This document shows, piece after piece, positions 28,961 to 38,148 of a stretch of DNA of 64,000 nt. A program made the position numbers and the translations under genes. The stretch's first letter is position 1. Each line of letters opens with the position of its first letter. The notes below the pieces were generated by a model, which saw only the letters and a list, made by a program, of their open reading frames with translations, was not told where the DNA came from and did no database searches. Source of the stretch: Candidatus Litorirhabdus singularis (GTDB lineage: Bacteria > Pseudomonadota > Gammaproteobacteria > Pseudomonadales > Halieaceae); the NCBI RefSeq assembly GCF_026262625.1, contig NZ_SHNN01000006.1:95049-159048 (forward strand), in the 5' to 3' direction.

Positions 28961-29688
28961 TCAGTGTTGGCGCGCGCGTCTCACTACGCCAAGCGCGCCC
29001 AGACTGGAGGCGAACAACCAGAACGCTGCTGGCAGCGGCACGGGCGCCAGGGTAAGACTATCCAGCGGCGCGATCACCAAGCCGGTTTCCTCTCCGATAC
29101 TATTGAACTCAAAACCGATCAGGAAAGCCGTGAAATCATTGGGCAGCGTATCGGGAACATCGCCACCGGAGAACCAGTTGTCATCCGTGGCGAACAGGGC
29201 CAGCGTCCACTCCTCGCCATCAGCCGGGCTACAGGGCTCGCCGCGCCCGGGCAGTAATCCACCGTGGTGGAGCCCAGCAGTTCCAGCCAGTCATAAGTCC
29301 CGGTGGGTATCAGGCCGCCGGTTTCTTCTGCGTCGATAAACATACCATCATTGACCACCACTGCCTGGGTGCTGCTACTGAAGCCAGCCGCCTGCTGCAC
29401 GTCGATCAACTCGACGCCGTAGGGCGCGCCATCGAAGTTCCAGAAGGAGGTGTATTCATGCCCGGGATTGGTGCCTGGGCCGGGGTCTGAGCCCGGCCCT
29501 GCGTTGGCAGAGTCATTATCGATGAGAAAGCTGCCGTTAATGTTGTCTCCAACCACAACTCCTCCAACGTAGCTGCCCTCGACAATCGTGACCGTGGAAG
29601 TCACATTGAACTGCACCGGCGCCGCGAGCGCGTAACTGCTCGACAGTAAGGTCACAGCCAGTGCCTGTCGCAAGATTCTTATGTTCAT
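28961..29688 (-). pseudogene. PEP-CTERM/VPLPAA-sorted extracellular protein gene with a frameshift
   Basis: The first frame (from 29688) gives a signal peptide (MNIRILRQALAVTLLSSSYA-LA) and a beta-rich secreted domain up to STTVDYCPG near 29260. A second frame continues with PADGEEWTLALFATDDNWFS and ends LAPVPLPAAFWLFASSLGAL followed by an arginine-rich tail (VVRRARQH) and TGA at 28961-28963. That tail is a PEP-CTERM-type sorting signal of the VPLPAA class. Joining the frames needs one base change around 29245-29275, a GC-rich stretch. Either the gene is inactivated or the base count there is wrong. No exosortase is in the window. Confidence 0.8.
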
Positions 29689-29921
29689 GAAACACTCTCC
29701 AGCAAATACGATACCTCAAACTAGCAGAGACTCTTTCTTATACACAGGAACTGGCGCACGTTTTAACAGATTGAGATTTACCGCCGTGGAACGGACGCCG
29801 TGGGACGGCCGCTGGAATTCCACAACGAGCACTGCTATAAGGCTCAATTAGCAATCAAGTCGCATTAATAATATGCTCCGAGCCCGGTAATACCTGACAG
29901 CCATTGAGCAGCGAGCCCGCA

Positions 29922-30908
29922 ATGACACTAACTCATACAACCTCCAATAGATTCCTGAACAGACTGCGCCACAAGGGCCTGCTATTACTGCTTGCCGCGC
30001 TGCTACTGACCAACCCGGTGGCTGCCGCCGACGTCGCCCTGGACCAACAAACCGTGACCTTCTGGAGCGAAGGCGCGCGCCTGCAGGGTACGGTGTTTAA
30101 ACCAAAAGCTATTGCGGCCGATGAAAAACTGCCGGGGATACTATTGATTCACGGCTGGGGTGGTAACCGCAGCAACCTCAACAGACTCTATGCGCCACAA
30201 TTCGCCCGCTTGGGTTTTGTGGTAATGACCTTTGATTTACGCAGCTGGGGCGACAGTGATGGCTTCTTCCTGCCGAACGCTGCGCTCCCGACAGCGCCAG
30301 AGACTAAGACGGTGACAGTGAGCGGGCAACATATTCGCTCGGTGGTTAACCCCCAGAAAATGCTGGAAGACGCCCGCGCGGCAATAGCCTGGCTAGTCGC
30401 CGAGCCCAACCTGCAAGCCGATAATATTGGCGTGTGGGGAACCAGCATGGGTGGTGGCCTGGCCCTGGTGGTCGCCGCCAGTGATCCGCGCATCAAAGCG
30501 CTGGTAACGCAGATTGGCACAGTAAATAACAAAGCCAATTTCGCCATGATCCCCGACCAGATGGTGGCCAACTGGGAAACCCAGCGCGCCCGCGGCCAGA
30601 TAACCCCCTATCCAGGGCCGGCATCCGCAATGGGCCTGCCGGACAACCCGGATCTTATTGCCATCAAGAAGTACGACCCCGCCGCTTACTGGCCAGACAT
30701 AGCCGTTCCCACGCTCATCATTGACGCCGAGAACGAAGAGCTGTTGGACCGCCAAGTCAATGGCATGGCCCTGCATAAGTCGCTTGGCGACCGGGTACCC
30801 ACTCGCTATCTGGTCATACCCGGCACCCACTATGACGTGTACCGTGACCAGGGCCATGCGACAGGGTTAAAGGCTGCCCAGGACTGGTTTGTGACACATT
30901 TGAAATAG
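29922..30908 (+). CDS. Secreted alpha/beta hydrolase
   Basis: 328 residues with an N-terminal signal (RHKGLLLLLAALLLTNPVAA). Catalytic-fold motifs are HGWGGN for the oxyanion loop, GVWGTSMGGGLALV for the nucleophile elbow (G-x-S-x-G), IIDAENEELLD with the acid and PGTHYDVY with the histidine. It is close to dienelactone hydrolase/X-Pro-dipeptidyl-peptidase-like esterases; the substrate is unknown. The ATG at 29922 is chosen; a TTG six codons earlier is possible. Confidence 0.85.
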   Translation: MTLTHTTSNRFLNRLRHKGLLLLLAALLLTNPVAAADVALDQQTVTFWSEGARLQGTVFKPKAIAADEKLPGILLIHGWGGNRSNLNRLYAPQFARLGFVVMTFDLRSWGDSDGFFLPNAALPTAPETKTVTVSGQHIRSVVNPQKMLEDARAAIAWLVAEPNLQADNIGVWGTSMGGGLALVVAASDPRIKALVTQIGTVNNKANFAMIPDQMVANWETQRARGQITPYPGPASAMGLPDNPDLIAIKKYDPAAYWPDIAVPTLIIDAENEELLDRQVNGMALHKSLGDRVPTRYLVIPGTHYDVYRDQGHATGLKAAQDWFVTHLK

Positions 30909-31335
30909 CGCCGCTCCAGGTACAGCAGGCGCTCTGTACAGGCGGGGTAACTCGATAGTCACCGTTTACCCGAGGCTAATGCTGGCGTGGGGGGGGGGGG
31001 GCGGGAAAACGGCGGCGGTTGTATGTATTCATCCACCGATGCTACCGCACTTGAAAACTCAACTTACAGTACCTTTTGAACTTCTTTTGACTTGCCTGGC
31101 GGGGAACATCAGGTACGCTTGTAATTTCAATCCGACCATTTCAGATTGGGCGCACTACTTACCGGAACACCAATATTGTACCTACTGGCCTATTTGACTT
31201 ATCGCCTACGGGAAAAGCGGTTATAGCGTACATAATTTGTTAGATTAGTGAAATCGACTACAACCCGTTTATTTGAGGACTACGTAAATCAAAGTAAGCT
31301 ATCACCGACAATTTTCGCTGTTCACAGTGGTTGCT
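30909..31335. other. Intergenic region with a 13-G homopolymer
   Basis: No convincing gene is seen in these 427 bases. A run of 13 G lies at 30989-31001. The composition becomes visibly more AT-rich from about 31050, where the accessory glycan region begins. Confidence 0.6.
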
Positions 31336-31713
31336 ATGTTTCAATACATAACCGATGGGCTGCTGCTTTTTCTATTTATGTCCATGGGTGTGGATATGAT
31401 CTATGCCAACCTGATTTCAAGAGCATTGGTAGGTTTTTCGGGTTTCATTGCCAACAGGTATATTACCTTTAGTGGAACCCGGGTACGTTTTTGGGATAGT
31501 TTTTTTCGCTTTTTAATCGCATGGGTTGTAACCTCAATTCTCAGTACCATTGGAGTCTTGATTGCTGTACACCTATTTTTACAAGGGCCACCAACACCCA
31601 CATCAGGACTGATAATTAAGGCCTTGGTTGAAGTGGCAGTGTTTTTGTTAGCATTCGTCATTCAAAAATTCTTCATCTTCGGAAACCCTACCGGAGATAG
31701 GGAGAGGCTATGA
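31336..31713 (+). CDS. GtrA family membrane protein (polyprenyl-phosphate-sugar flippase type)
   Basis: About 125 residues with four transmembrane helices: YITDGLLLFLFMSMG, LISRALVGFSGFIANRYITF, FLIAWVVTSILSTIGVLIAV, and VEVAVFLLAFVIQKFFIFGN. The pairs xxNRYITF and xxQKFFIF at the ends of helices 2 and 4 are the GtrA/GtcA signature. The family flips undecaprenyl-phosphate-linked sugars across the inner membrane. The ATG at 31336 gives a normal-length protein; a GTG three codons earlier is also possible. A GtrB-like GT2 gene follows 2.4 kb downstream on the same strand. Confidence 0.85.
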   Translation: MFQYITDGLLLFLFMSMGVDMIYANLISRALVGFSGFIANRYITFSGTRVRFWDSFFRFLIAWVVTSILSTIGVLIAVHLFLQGPPTPTSGLIIKALVEVAVFLLAFVIQKFFIFGNPTGDRERL

Positions 31714-31935
31714 ATACTATCCATCTTTTTACACTGGATTCGCTAATAGGTTTTGCAACATTACTCGTTGCGCCCTTCGATTTTCTCCCAAGCTGAGCTG
31801 ACAAGCCATTTTCTTGTAGCAAACGCTGCAATGGAATGGCAGACTGTTAACAACACGCAGATTCGTAAAATAGGAGCTTCCTTGTGTGCATACAGAATCT
31901 GTCAACGTCTTGGTTAGAGCCGAAGTTAACCAGTC

Positions 31936-32874
31936 ATGCACTCAAAAACTGACGAACTCATCCGCACCGCCGATCTACTTAATGAAGTATTCACGGTTCA
32001 CCCGCCGTACTCGGTAGAAAGTCTTGGATGGTACTATAACGATAATCCAGTGGGCCCGGCGGCGGTAGGCCATGTTGACGACGGCACTTCCCGCTCTGGT
32101 AACTACGCCCTTGTCCCGCAAGAGTTTCGAGATGCTACCGGGAATAGCGTCTTGCTAGGCCTGGGCGTAGATCTTGCGGTCGCGTCTAAAGCGCGTGGCG
32201 CCGGGACATTTCGCCGCACAATTGAAAGCGCTTACCACCACGGTGAGAATAGAGGGCTGGATGCAATTATTGGCGTCGCTAACACTAACTCTGCACCGCG
32301 CATGGTGGCAACGTTGGGATGGCGGGCGCTGGCCCCATTACCTGTAACGCTAGTCGCGCCATCTATACGCGGCGCTTCAATGGAGCACCACAGCGTCACC
32401 ACCACCTTGCTAGACTCGCCCTTGTTAGACCAACTCGCGAGCGACGGTTTCGTCACGTCATCATGCTCGGAAGGAATATTCGATCCTGTTTGGACTGGTG
32501 ACTATTTGCGCTGGCGCCTCGGCCGACCCGGCGCTCAGTATACGCTCCACTTCAATGATGACGTGGTCGTTGTGACAACCGTCACCAAAATGAAAGGCTT
32601 TCGCTTCGCTTTGATCCTGAAGGTACTTGCGCGGCGACCTTTAATCGAGCCGCTGGCTCTCGGTGCTATTGTACGCTCGGTGATGCTGCACCATCGCACC
32701 CCCTTAGTCGTGTACTGGGGCCGAAACCCAATTCTTCGCATGCGGGGCATCCGACTCCCCCAGGAAAAGATGCCCTCTCCGCTCTCCGTTGTGCTGCACC
32801 AGCTACAACCCACATTTGACGAGAGAGGTTTTGAGCTTGGGTCTTTCGAGTTCTTGGATTTCGATGCCTACTGA
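31936..32874 (+). CDS. GNAT-like acetyltransferase family protein, copy 1
   Basis: 312 residues. The N-terminal half looks like a GNAT fold: NEVFTVHPPYSVESLGWYYN, GLGVDLAVASKARGAGTFRR (acetyl-CoA loop) and GVANTNSAPRMVATLGW. It shares the layout, the GVANxNSxP motif and a closing FxDFxAY with the gene at 37228, so the two are paralogs. The C-terminal half has no motif I recognise. Such proteins occur in glycan loci and may N-acylate an amino sugar; this is inference from context. Confidence 0.7.
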   Translation: MHSKTDELIRTADLLNEVFTVHPPYSVESLGWYYNDNPVGPAAVGHVDDGTSRSGNYALVPQEFRDATGNSVLLGLGVDLAVASKARGAGTFRRTIESAYHHGENRGLDAIIGVANTNSAPRMVATLGWRALAPLPVTLVAPSIRGASMEHHSVTTTLLDSPLLDQLASDGFVTSSCSEGIFDPVWTGDYLRWRLGRPGAQYTLHFNDDVVVVTTVTKMKGFRFALILKVLARRPLIEPLALGAIVRSVMLHHRTPLVVYWGRNPILRMRGIRLPQEKMPSPLSVVLHQLQPTFDERGFELGSFEFLDFDAY

Positions 32875-32975
32875 GTACCGTGAAATCTAACCTACAATAG
32901 GCCCCAACAAAACGAGATGGAGGATGGCGAATTGACTATCCCTAGTAACAACATACAAGAGTTAAAGAACACAAA

Positions 32976-33812
32976 ATGACTTTGGAACCTAGCATCCGCA
33001 GGACTGGCAACGCTACTGGCCTCGATGTATTCCTGTGTGCTCATCAGGATGATGAGTTTTCATTTCTATATACGATTCAATGCTCCTTGGCCGAAGGCAG
33101 AGATTTATTGGTGCTATTTCTAACAGACGGCGGGAACAGTGAGGTTAGGAATGAAGAATCCAGAAAAGTTCTTGAAGCCGCGGGCGTGCATTCCGACTCC
33201 ATTGAATTTATTGGTGGTGAACTCCAATTCACCGACGGAAAGCTCATGGACCATTTACTACCTGCATGGAGAGCAATAAATTATTGTATTGAAGGACTAA
33301 GCTCTCGAGTGAAAAGTATTTATATGCCGGCTTGGGAAGGAGGCCATCAAGACCATGATGTACTTCATGTCCTGGGCGTATGTCTCGCGCGCAAACTAGG
33401 CGTGTATCACTCAAGTCGGCAGATCGGACTTTATCATTGCTACGGTATGTCCTGGATATTTTACAGGGTACTTTCGCCATTAAAACTAAATGGTCCGACA
33501 ACCAAAGTACCCATTCCCCCTGCCAAGCGCCTAAAGTTTCTAATCCTGTTCTTGAACTACAGATCACAGTTTATGGCATGGATCGGCTTATATCCTTTCG
33601 TTATTTTGGACTACCTGCTGGATGGCACCGTAAAACTGCAGCCAATCAGTTGGTCACGCATCCATCAGGCCCCACATCCTGGCGTCCCTCTTTATGAAAG
33701 AAGAGGCTTTTCTAATCTGCAAAGCGTTACAACATCCATTGACAATTTTCTTCAAACTATCAGCCCGGAACTATCAACAAAAAACCCGATTGATTCAAAT
33801 GGCCCTTTATAA
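32976..33812 (+). CDS. PIG-L (LmbE-like) family deacetylase
   Basis: 278 residues. LDVFLCAHQDDEFSFLYTIQ carries the zinc motif AHxDDE, and MPAWEGGHQDHDVLH the second metal motif (GxHxDH). The family removes acetyl groups from N-acetylglucosamine-type sugars in phospholipids, mycothiol or polysaccharides. The canonical AHPDDE proline is Gln here. It stands between a GNAT-like gene and a GtrB-like glycosyltransferase on the same strand, so deacetylation followed by another N-acylation of a sugar is a plausible pairing. Confidence 0.88.
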   Translation: MTLEPSIRRTGNATGLDVFLCAHQDDEFSFLYTIQCSLAEGRDLLVLFLTDGGNSEVRNEESRKVLEAAGVHSDSIEFIGGELQFTDGKLMDHLLPAWRAINYCIEGLSSRVKSIYMPAWEGGHQDHDVLHVLGVCLARKLGVYHSSRQIGLYHCYGMSWIFYRVLSPLKLNGPTTKVPIPPAKRLKFLILFLNYRSQFMAWIGLYPFVILDYLLDGTVKLQPISWSRIHQAPHPGVPLYERRGFSNLQSVTTSIDNFLQTISPELSTKNPIDSNGPL

Positions 33813-34118
33813 AGATACTCGGTTTTAATTGTCATAATCCCTGTCAGCGAAATATTTTTAGGGAACCGTCCCCGGATTCTTGCGGCACCGCGTTTACCTG
33901 CGGTTTAAAAAAATGGAAGTTTCTCTTCTCAATTTCTTTTACCGAGCACTGAGGGCATCAAACTCATGGAACCCATCCGAAATGTGGTAGCATTGACAAT
34001 CATGCCCATTGGACTCCGCAACGGGGTGAAGGCATAGCCAGCGATGTCTCATGACTGTTAGGTGCTTCCGCCTATATTGTAATTGGCAGCACACTAACCA
34101 TAGACTCGGGAGTACGAC
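33813..34118. other. Intergenic region, no gene seen
   Basis: About 300 AT-rich bases without a supported gene. It contains TAGGGAACCGTCCCC near 33860, a short imperfect stem. The GT2 gene that follows has its own GGGAG ribosome site at the end of the region. Confidence 0.5.
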
Positions 34119-35114
34119 GTGAATACCGAACAAAAACCAAAACGTGAACTGCTCGCGGTGGTCATACCCTGCTATAAGGTAGTTAATACAATAGAGAACG
34201 TCGTATCCTCTATCGGACCTGAAGTCGGGCTAATATATATCGTCGACGACGCCTGTCCCTTGCAGACAGGAAAATACATACAGGAGCATTTCAGCGACCC
34301 GCGTATCCGCGTGTTATTCCATGCCAGTAATCAGGGCGTTGGTGGCGCCGTGATCACGGGCTACCGCGCGGCAGTGGAAGACGGCGCCGACATCATCGTC
34401 AAGATCGACGGGGACGGGCAGATGGATACCACGCTGATTCCGTATTTTGTAGAACCCATTCTAAGTGGAGAGGCAGACTACACCAAGGGCAATCGCTTTT
34501 ACGAAGTCAGCAGCGCCCTGAAGATGCCGCTGCTGCGGATGCTCGGCAATGCTGCTTTGTCATTCCTGACCAAACTCTCATCCGGTTACTGGAATCTGTT
34601 CGACCCCACCAACGGCTACACCGCTATTAGTGCAAAGATAGTGCCATATCTGCCGCTGGACAAACTGGCCAAGCGCTATTTTTTCGAAAGCGACATGCTG
34701 TTTCGCCTTAACACCCTGCAAGCGGTGGTAATGGACTTGCCGGCAGATGCAATCTATGGCGATGAAGTATCCAACCTGAAAATTGCCAGGGAAATGCCTG
34801 TCTTCGCCTTTAGTAACCTGCGTAACTTTTTCAAGCGTATTGCATATAATTACTTTCTACGTGGCTTCAACTACGCCAGCCTACAGCTGGTACTGGGACT
34901 CGTCCTTACTACTTTCGGAGTGCTATTTGGTATTGCCCAATGGGTAGAAAGCCATCAAATGGAATCATTTGCCAGTGCCGGCACTGTCATGGTGGCAGGG
35001 CTAACCGTCATGGTCGGCATACAAATGCTACTCGGGTTCCTGCAACACGACATTACCCACCAACCTAATTTTGCGTTACATCGAAAAATCAAAGGACGTA
35101 GACTTGACCAGTAA
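34119..35114 (+). CDS. GtrB/DPM1-like family 2 glycosyltransferase
   Basis: 331 residues. The GT2 domain has AVVIPCYKVVNTIENVV, the nucleotide-binding IVDDACP and the metal motif KIDGDGQMD. Two C-terminal transmembrane helices (LQLVLGLVLTTFGVLFGIAQ and TVMVAGLTVMVGIQMLLGFL) match the GtrB/CsbB type that makes undecaprenyl-phosphate-sugar on the cytoplasmic face. The start is GTG with GGGAG upstream. It pairs naturally with the GtrA protein at 31.3 kb; a YfhO-type protein for the final transfer is encoded at 40.9-43.2 kb. Confidence 0.92.
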   Translation: MNTEQKPKRELLAVVIPCYKVVNTIENVVSSIGPEVGLIYIVDDACPLQTGKYIQEHFSDPRIRVLFHASNQGVGGAVITGYRAAVEDGADIIVKIDGDGQMDTTLIPYFVEPILSGEADYTKGNRFYEVSSALKMPLLRMLGNAALSFLTKLSSGYWNLFDPTNGYTAISAKIVPYLPLDKLAKRYFFESDMLFRLNTLQAVVMDLPADAIYGDEVSNLKIAREMPVFAFSNLRNFFKRIAYNYFLRGFNYASLQLVLGLVLTTFGVLFGIAQWVESHQMESFASAGTVMVAGLTVMVGIQMLLGFLQHDITHQPNFALHRKIKGRRLDQ

Positions 35115-35207
35115 TTATCAGACTGACACGATGGAAAGTTACAATATTTGGCTCGGGCCAATGGCTGGGGTTTATCTGCGCTCTGGTATTGAGCAAAAGG
35201 CCCCGAC

Positions 35208-35315
35208 ATGCCCACCCAAATAGTTTACCTGCACACCCCCAAGTAGGCCGGACTTTCCAGCGCTTGGCCTTCCACGACATTTATGGTGAAGACAAAGTCT
35301 TCTGGTATGGAATAG
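35208..35315 (+). pseudogene. N-terminal remnant of a sulfotransferase gene
   Basis: An ATG at 35208 starts MPTQIVYLHTPK, which is the PAPS-binding strand and loop of Sulfotransfer_2 proteins (usually HIPKTAG). The next codon is a TAG stop and one base is then missing; the shifted frame continues TFQRLAFHDIYGEDKVFWYG, as expected for such a gene. The remainder is lost at the edge of the IS6-family remnant. It lies immediately downstream of the GT2 gene on the same strand. Confidence 0.65.
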
Positions 35316-35833
35316 TTCTGGCAACTTAACTCTTTGAGACCGCTTGAATCTGTCATCCGATCCCAAGCAACCGCCCTACCCCGTTCTTCGAACGCACCTG
35401 CCCTGAGATCTCGATAATGCCGCGCTCTGACTAGGTGCCTACTAAAGTTAAAAAAATTTGAAACCGTAGCATGGGCAACCAGAAATCTCTGCGCCTGCCT
35501 AACCGGTTTGAACTTTCGCATGCCCTGCTACCTGACTCTAGTTGTCTCGTGTGACTGCTCAGCCCGATCATTATCATACTGCTTGTTACTGTGAATTGTC
35601 TCGGGTATCAGTTCTCGATACGCCACGCCACAACTGCGCAATTAGTCGGTCAAGATCTTCCTTGGCTCAGTCCCACTTGATCGTAACAGCAGTCTGAAAA
35701 ACCGCTTTGCTCCTGTCCCGTCTCGCCTCGCCTGTAGGAATACATCAATAACCTCACCATCCTGGTCGACTGCCCGCCAGAGGTAATGCTGCTTACATTG
35801 GATCCTGACAAAGGCTTCATAGATGTAGAAGGT

Positions 35834-36883
35834 CACTAGTGTCCCAACGTTTGAATTAAAAATGCCTGTAACACGCTGTTTTTCAATACAAATAAATCAA
35901 TTTGTGCCTGTCATCGACTTGAACTCATTTGCCGATAACTGCCACCCTGCTATCCACTTATGATCTGCAAGGAGTCGTGGCTTATGTACACGGACAGTCT
36001 CATTTTTTCTCAGGTGATGGAGCATCTACCGATGCACACCTTTTGGCGGTGTGTCCAACGTTACCGCGGCAAGCACAAAATCAGATTCTTTTACTGCGTC
36101 GATCAATATCGGTGTATGGCGCTCGCACAACTTACTTACCGCGAAAGCTTGCGTGATATCGAAGTGTGCCTGCGAGCGCAACAGAGCAAGCTCTATCACA
36201 TGGGCATACGCGGTGGCATGTCACTCAATACACTTTCCAATGTAAACATGACAAGGGACTGGCGTATCTACGTCGATTTTGCCCAGGCCCTGATTCATAT
36301 CGCCCGCAAACTCTACTTGGACGACGACTTTGGTGCCGCCTTCTTTGTCATTCGCGCTAAGTCCGATTTAAAATTCCGCCGATTGTACTTACACCCAGGA
36401 GACAAAAACACCGGGCTGAAATGCGATCAGAGTGTAGTTCTCTCTCACTTCTAAGGAGCCAAAACTATCCTGACAAACTACGTCGAATAAAATACTACGA
36501 TGAAAAAGCCGACAAAACGCTTGTCTTCCTGACCAACAATTTTTCCTTACCAGCACTAACTCTTGCGGAGCTTTACAGTTGTCGCTGGCAGGTGGAGCTC
36601 GGCTTCAAATGGATCAAACAACACCTCAGCATCAAATCATTCTTCGGAACTTTCGAGAATACCGTAAAGACGCAAATATGGATCGCCATTTCAGTTTATG
36701 TGCAGGTGGCGATAATTACGCGTAGACGCCAGCCTTTGCACATTATTACAAATTTTTGAGTGTAACCATTTTCGAAAAAATGCCCTTAAACAAGCCTCCG
36801 TCAGTAGGCGACTTCACGCTAGAACAAGCGAAACCTCCTAACCAATTGATTTCATTTTTTGATTCGGAGTTGGGACACTAGTG
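35834..36883. mobile_element. Degenerate IS4-family insertion sequence
   Basis: CACTAGTGTCCCAAC at 35834-35848 and its exact reverse complement at 36869-36883 are the terminal inverted repeats (15 bp perfect). They are flanked by GTAGAAGGT (35825-35833) and GTAGAAAGT (36884-36892), a 9-bp target duplication with one mismatch. The element sits inside the IS6-family transposase gene, whose reading resumes exactly across the target duplication. Confidence 0.9.
35984..36880 (+). pseudogene. IS4-family transposase pseudogene
   Basis: The N-terminal part (LIFSQVMEHLPMHTFWRCVQ, QLTYRESLRDIEVCLRAQQS, RDWRIYVDFAQALIHIARKL) is typical of one IS4 group. About 100 residues containing the first catalytic aspartate are deleted between LYLDDDFG and AAFFVIRAKSD. 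The frame shifts near 36450 (continuing QNYPDKLRRIKYYDEKADKT and SCRWQVELGFKWIKQHLSIK) and again near 36740 before the tail (IFEKMPLN). The enzyme cannot be active. Confidence 0.88.
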
Positions 36884-37227
36884 GTAGAAAGTATCGCCGT
36901 AGCCTCGGTGTTTACGTTTCAACCGGCGTGTTAAATGGCGCCTAATTCGATGCACTAGAGGCGGATTGCTTCGCGGCTGACGGTGATGCCTAGTTTGGCC
37001 TAAAGATCTTCCATGCCCAGATCGCTGAGACCGAAACTGCAGTAGAGCAAAACCGAGCAGCTTATAATGTCGGATGGAGATTGCTGTCGCTTTTAAGTAT
37101 TGGTTCACTGATACTATCTAGGTTGCGAAGTTGATTTGGCAATATCCTCAGATCGGCTTATGCTTCAAAGGCGATTAATCGTCACATAGCCTTCTCCAAA
37201 CAATGAAATAAGCAGGTACTGCCACAC

Positions 37228-38079
37228 ATGAGACTTGAACCCGTTGCTACCGACGAGCGGTCCATACGATCTTACGTTAAATTGCTCAAATCCAGCTTTA
37301 CCAGCACAGACCACTTTACCGCTGATTATTTACACTGGCTGTACCTGCAAAATCCGGTCGGTAAGGTGGTGGGTTTCAATGCCTATGACGATGAGACCCT
37401 GGCAGGTCATTACGCCTGCGTACCTACGCTGATTGATCTGGCCGGAGCACAGGTAAGAGCCCTGCTTTCGCTCTCTACGGCGGTGCGCCCTGATTACCAG
37501 GGGCAGGGGCTGTTTACCCGGCTGGCCGAGGAAACATATAAGTTGGCTCAAGCAGAGGGTTACGCCTGTGTTTTTGGCGTTGCCAACGCCAATAGCACTC
37601 CCGAATTTGTGGACAAGCTCGGATTCCAGTTGGTTTCGCCGCTGGAGGCGAAACTAGGCTTTGGCGCACTCCATATCGACTGGACGCTGTGTGAAAAAAA
37701 GATGCTGTTGCGCCGGGCGTGGAATAGCGAACTGATAGCCTGGCGTGCGGCCAATCCCGAGAATGCGATCAACATTGCCAGTGCTGGCAAGGCTTCAATC
37801 AGCCTGCTCGCCAAGACAGGATACCCTTTGATTCGAGCTTTCTCTGAGCTCCCGCCCCACCCTTCGTTCAAGGCCAATTCAACGTCCAGCTTTCCATTCG
37901 TACGGCTTTTTATTGGATTGTTCCCAGCGGATGTGTGCCGATACTCGGGCTATATTGATATACCCTCCAGACTGAGGACATCACCGCTTAACCTGATCTA
38001 CAAAAACTTCAACACTATTGTGGATGAATTGGATCCCGAAGCGATTGCGCTAGGTTTCCAAGACTTCAACGCCTACTAA
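37228..38079 (+). CDS. GNAT-like acetyltransferase family protein, copy 2
   Basis: 283 residues, paralog of the gene at 31936. ALLSLSTAVRPDYQGQGLFT is the acetyl-CoA loop (R-x-x-x-G-x-G), and YACVFGVANANSTPEFVDKL the region shared with copy 1; both end in FxDFNAY-like residues. The N-terminus has DHFTADYLHWLYLQNPVGKV, also matched in copy 1. Probably an acyltransferase acting on a sugar of the surface glycan; the substrate is unknown. It is flanked by IS debris on both sides. Confidence 0.75.
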   Translation: MRLEPVATDERSIRSYVKLLKSSFTSTDHFTADYLHWLYLQNPVGKVVGFNAYDDETLAGHYACVPTLIDLAGAQVRALLSLSTAVRPDYQGQGLFTRLAEETYKLAQAEGYACVFGVANANSTPEFVDKLGFQLVSPLEAKLGFGALHIDWTLCEKKMLLRRAWNSELIAWRAANPENAINIASAGKASISLLAKTGYPLIRAFSELPPHPSFKANSTSSFPFVRLFIGLFPADVCRYSGYIDIPSRLRTSPLNLIYKNFNTIVDELDPEAIALGFQDFNAY

Positions 38080-38148
38080 TACATAGCTCTGCTGAACAGT
38101 ATCTGGTGCTGCTGGCCCACAATTATAAGTTTACCTTTGTAAACCCAA

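Larger units (their letters stand above)
35360..37108 (-). pseudogene. IS6-family transposase pseudogene, split by an IS4-family element
   Basis: Reading on the minus strand, the 5' part (37108 to 36884) and 3' part (35833 to about 35360) together give an IS6-family DDE transposase. Recognisable segments are LLYCSFGLSDLGMEDL, AKLGITVSREAIRL, TRRLKRKHRGYGDTFY, QCKQHYLWRAVDQDGEVIDV, LRSCGVAYRELIPETIH and MRKFKPVRQAQRFLVAH. The gene is dead: there are in-frame stops before AKLG, before LRSCG and before QGMRK, frameshifts near the N-terminus, and a 1.05-kb insertion after GDTFY. Confidence 0.88.
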
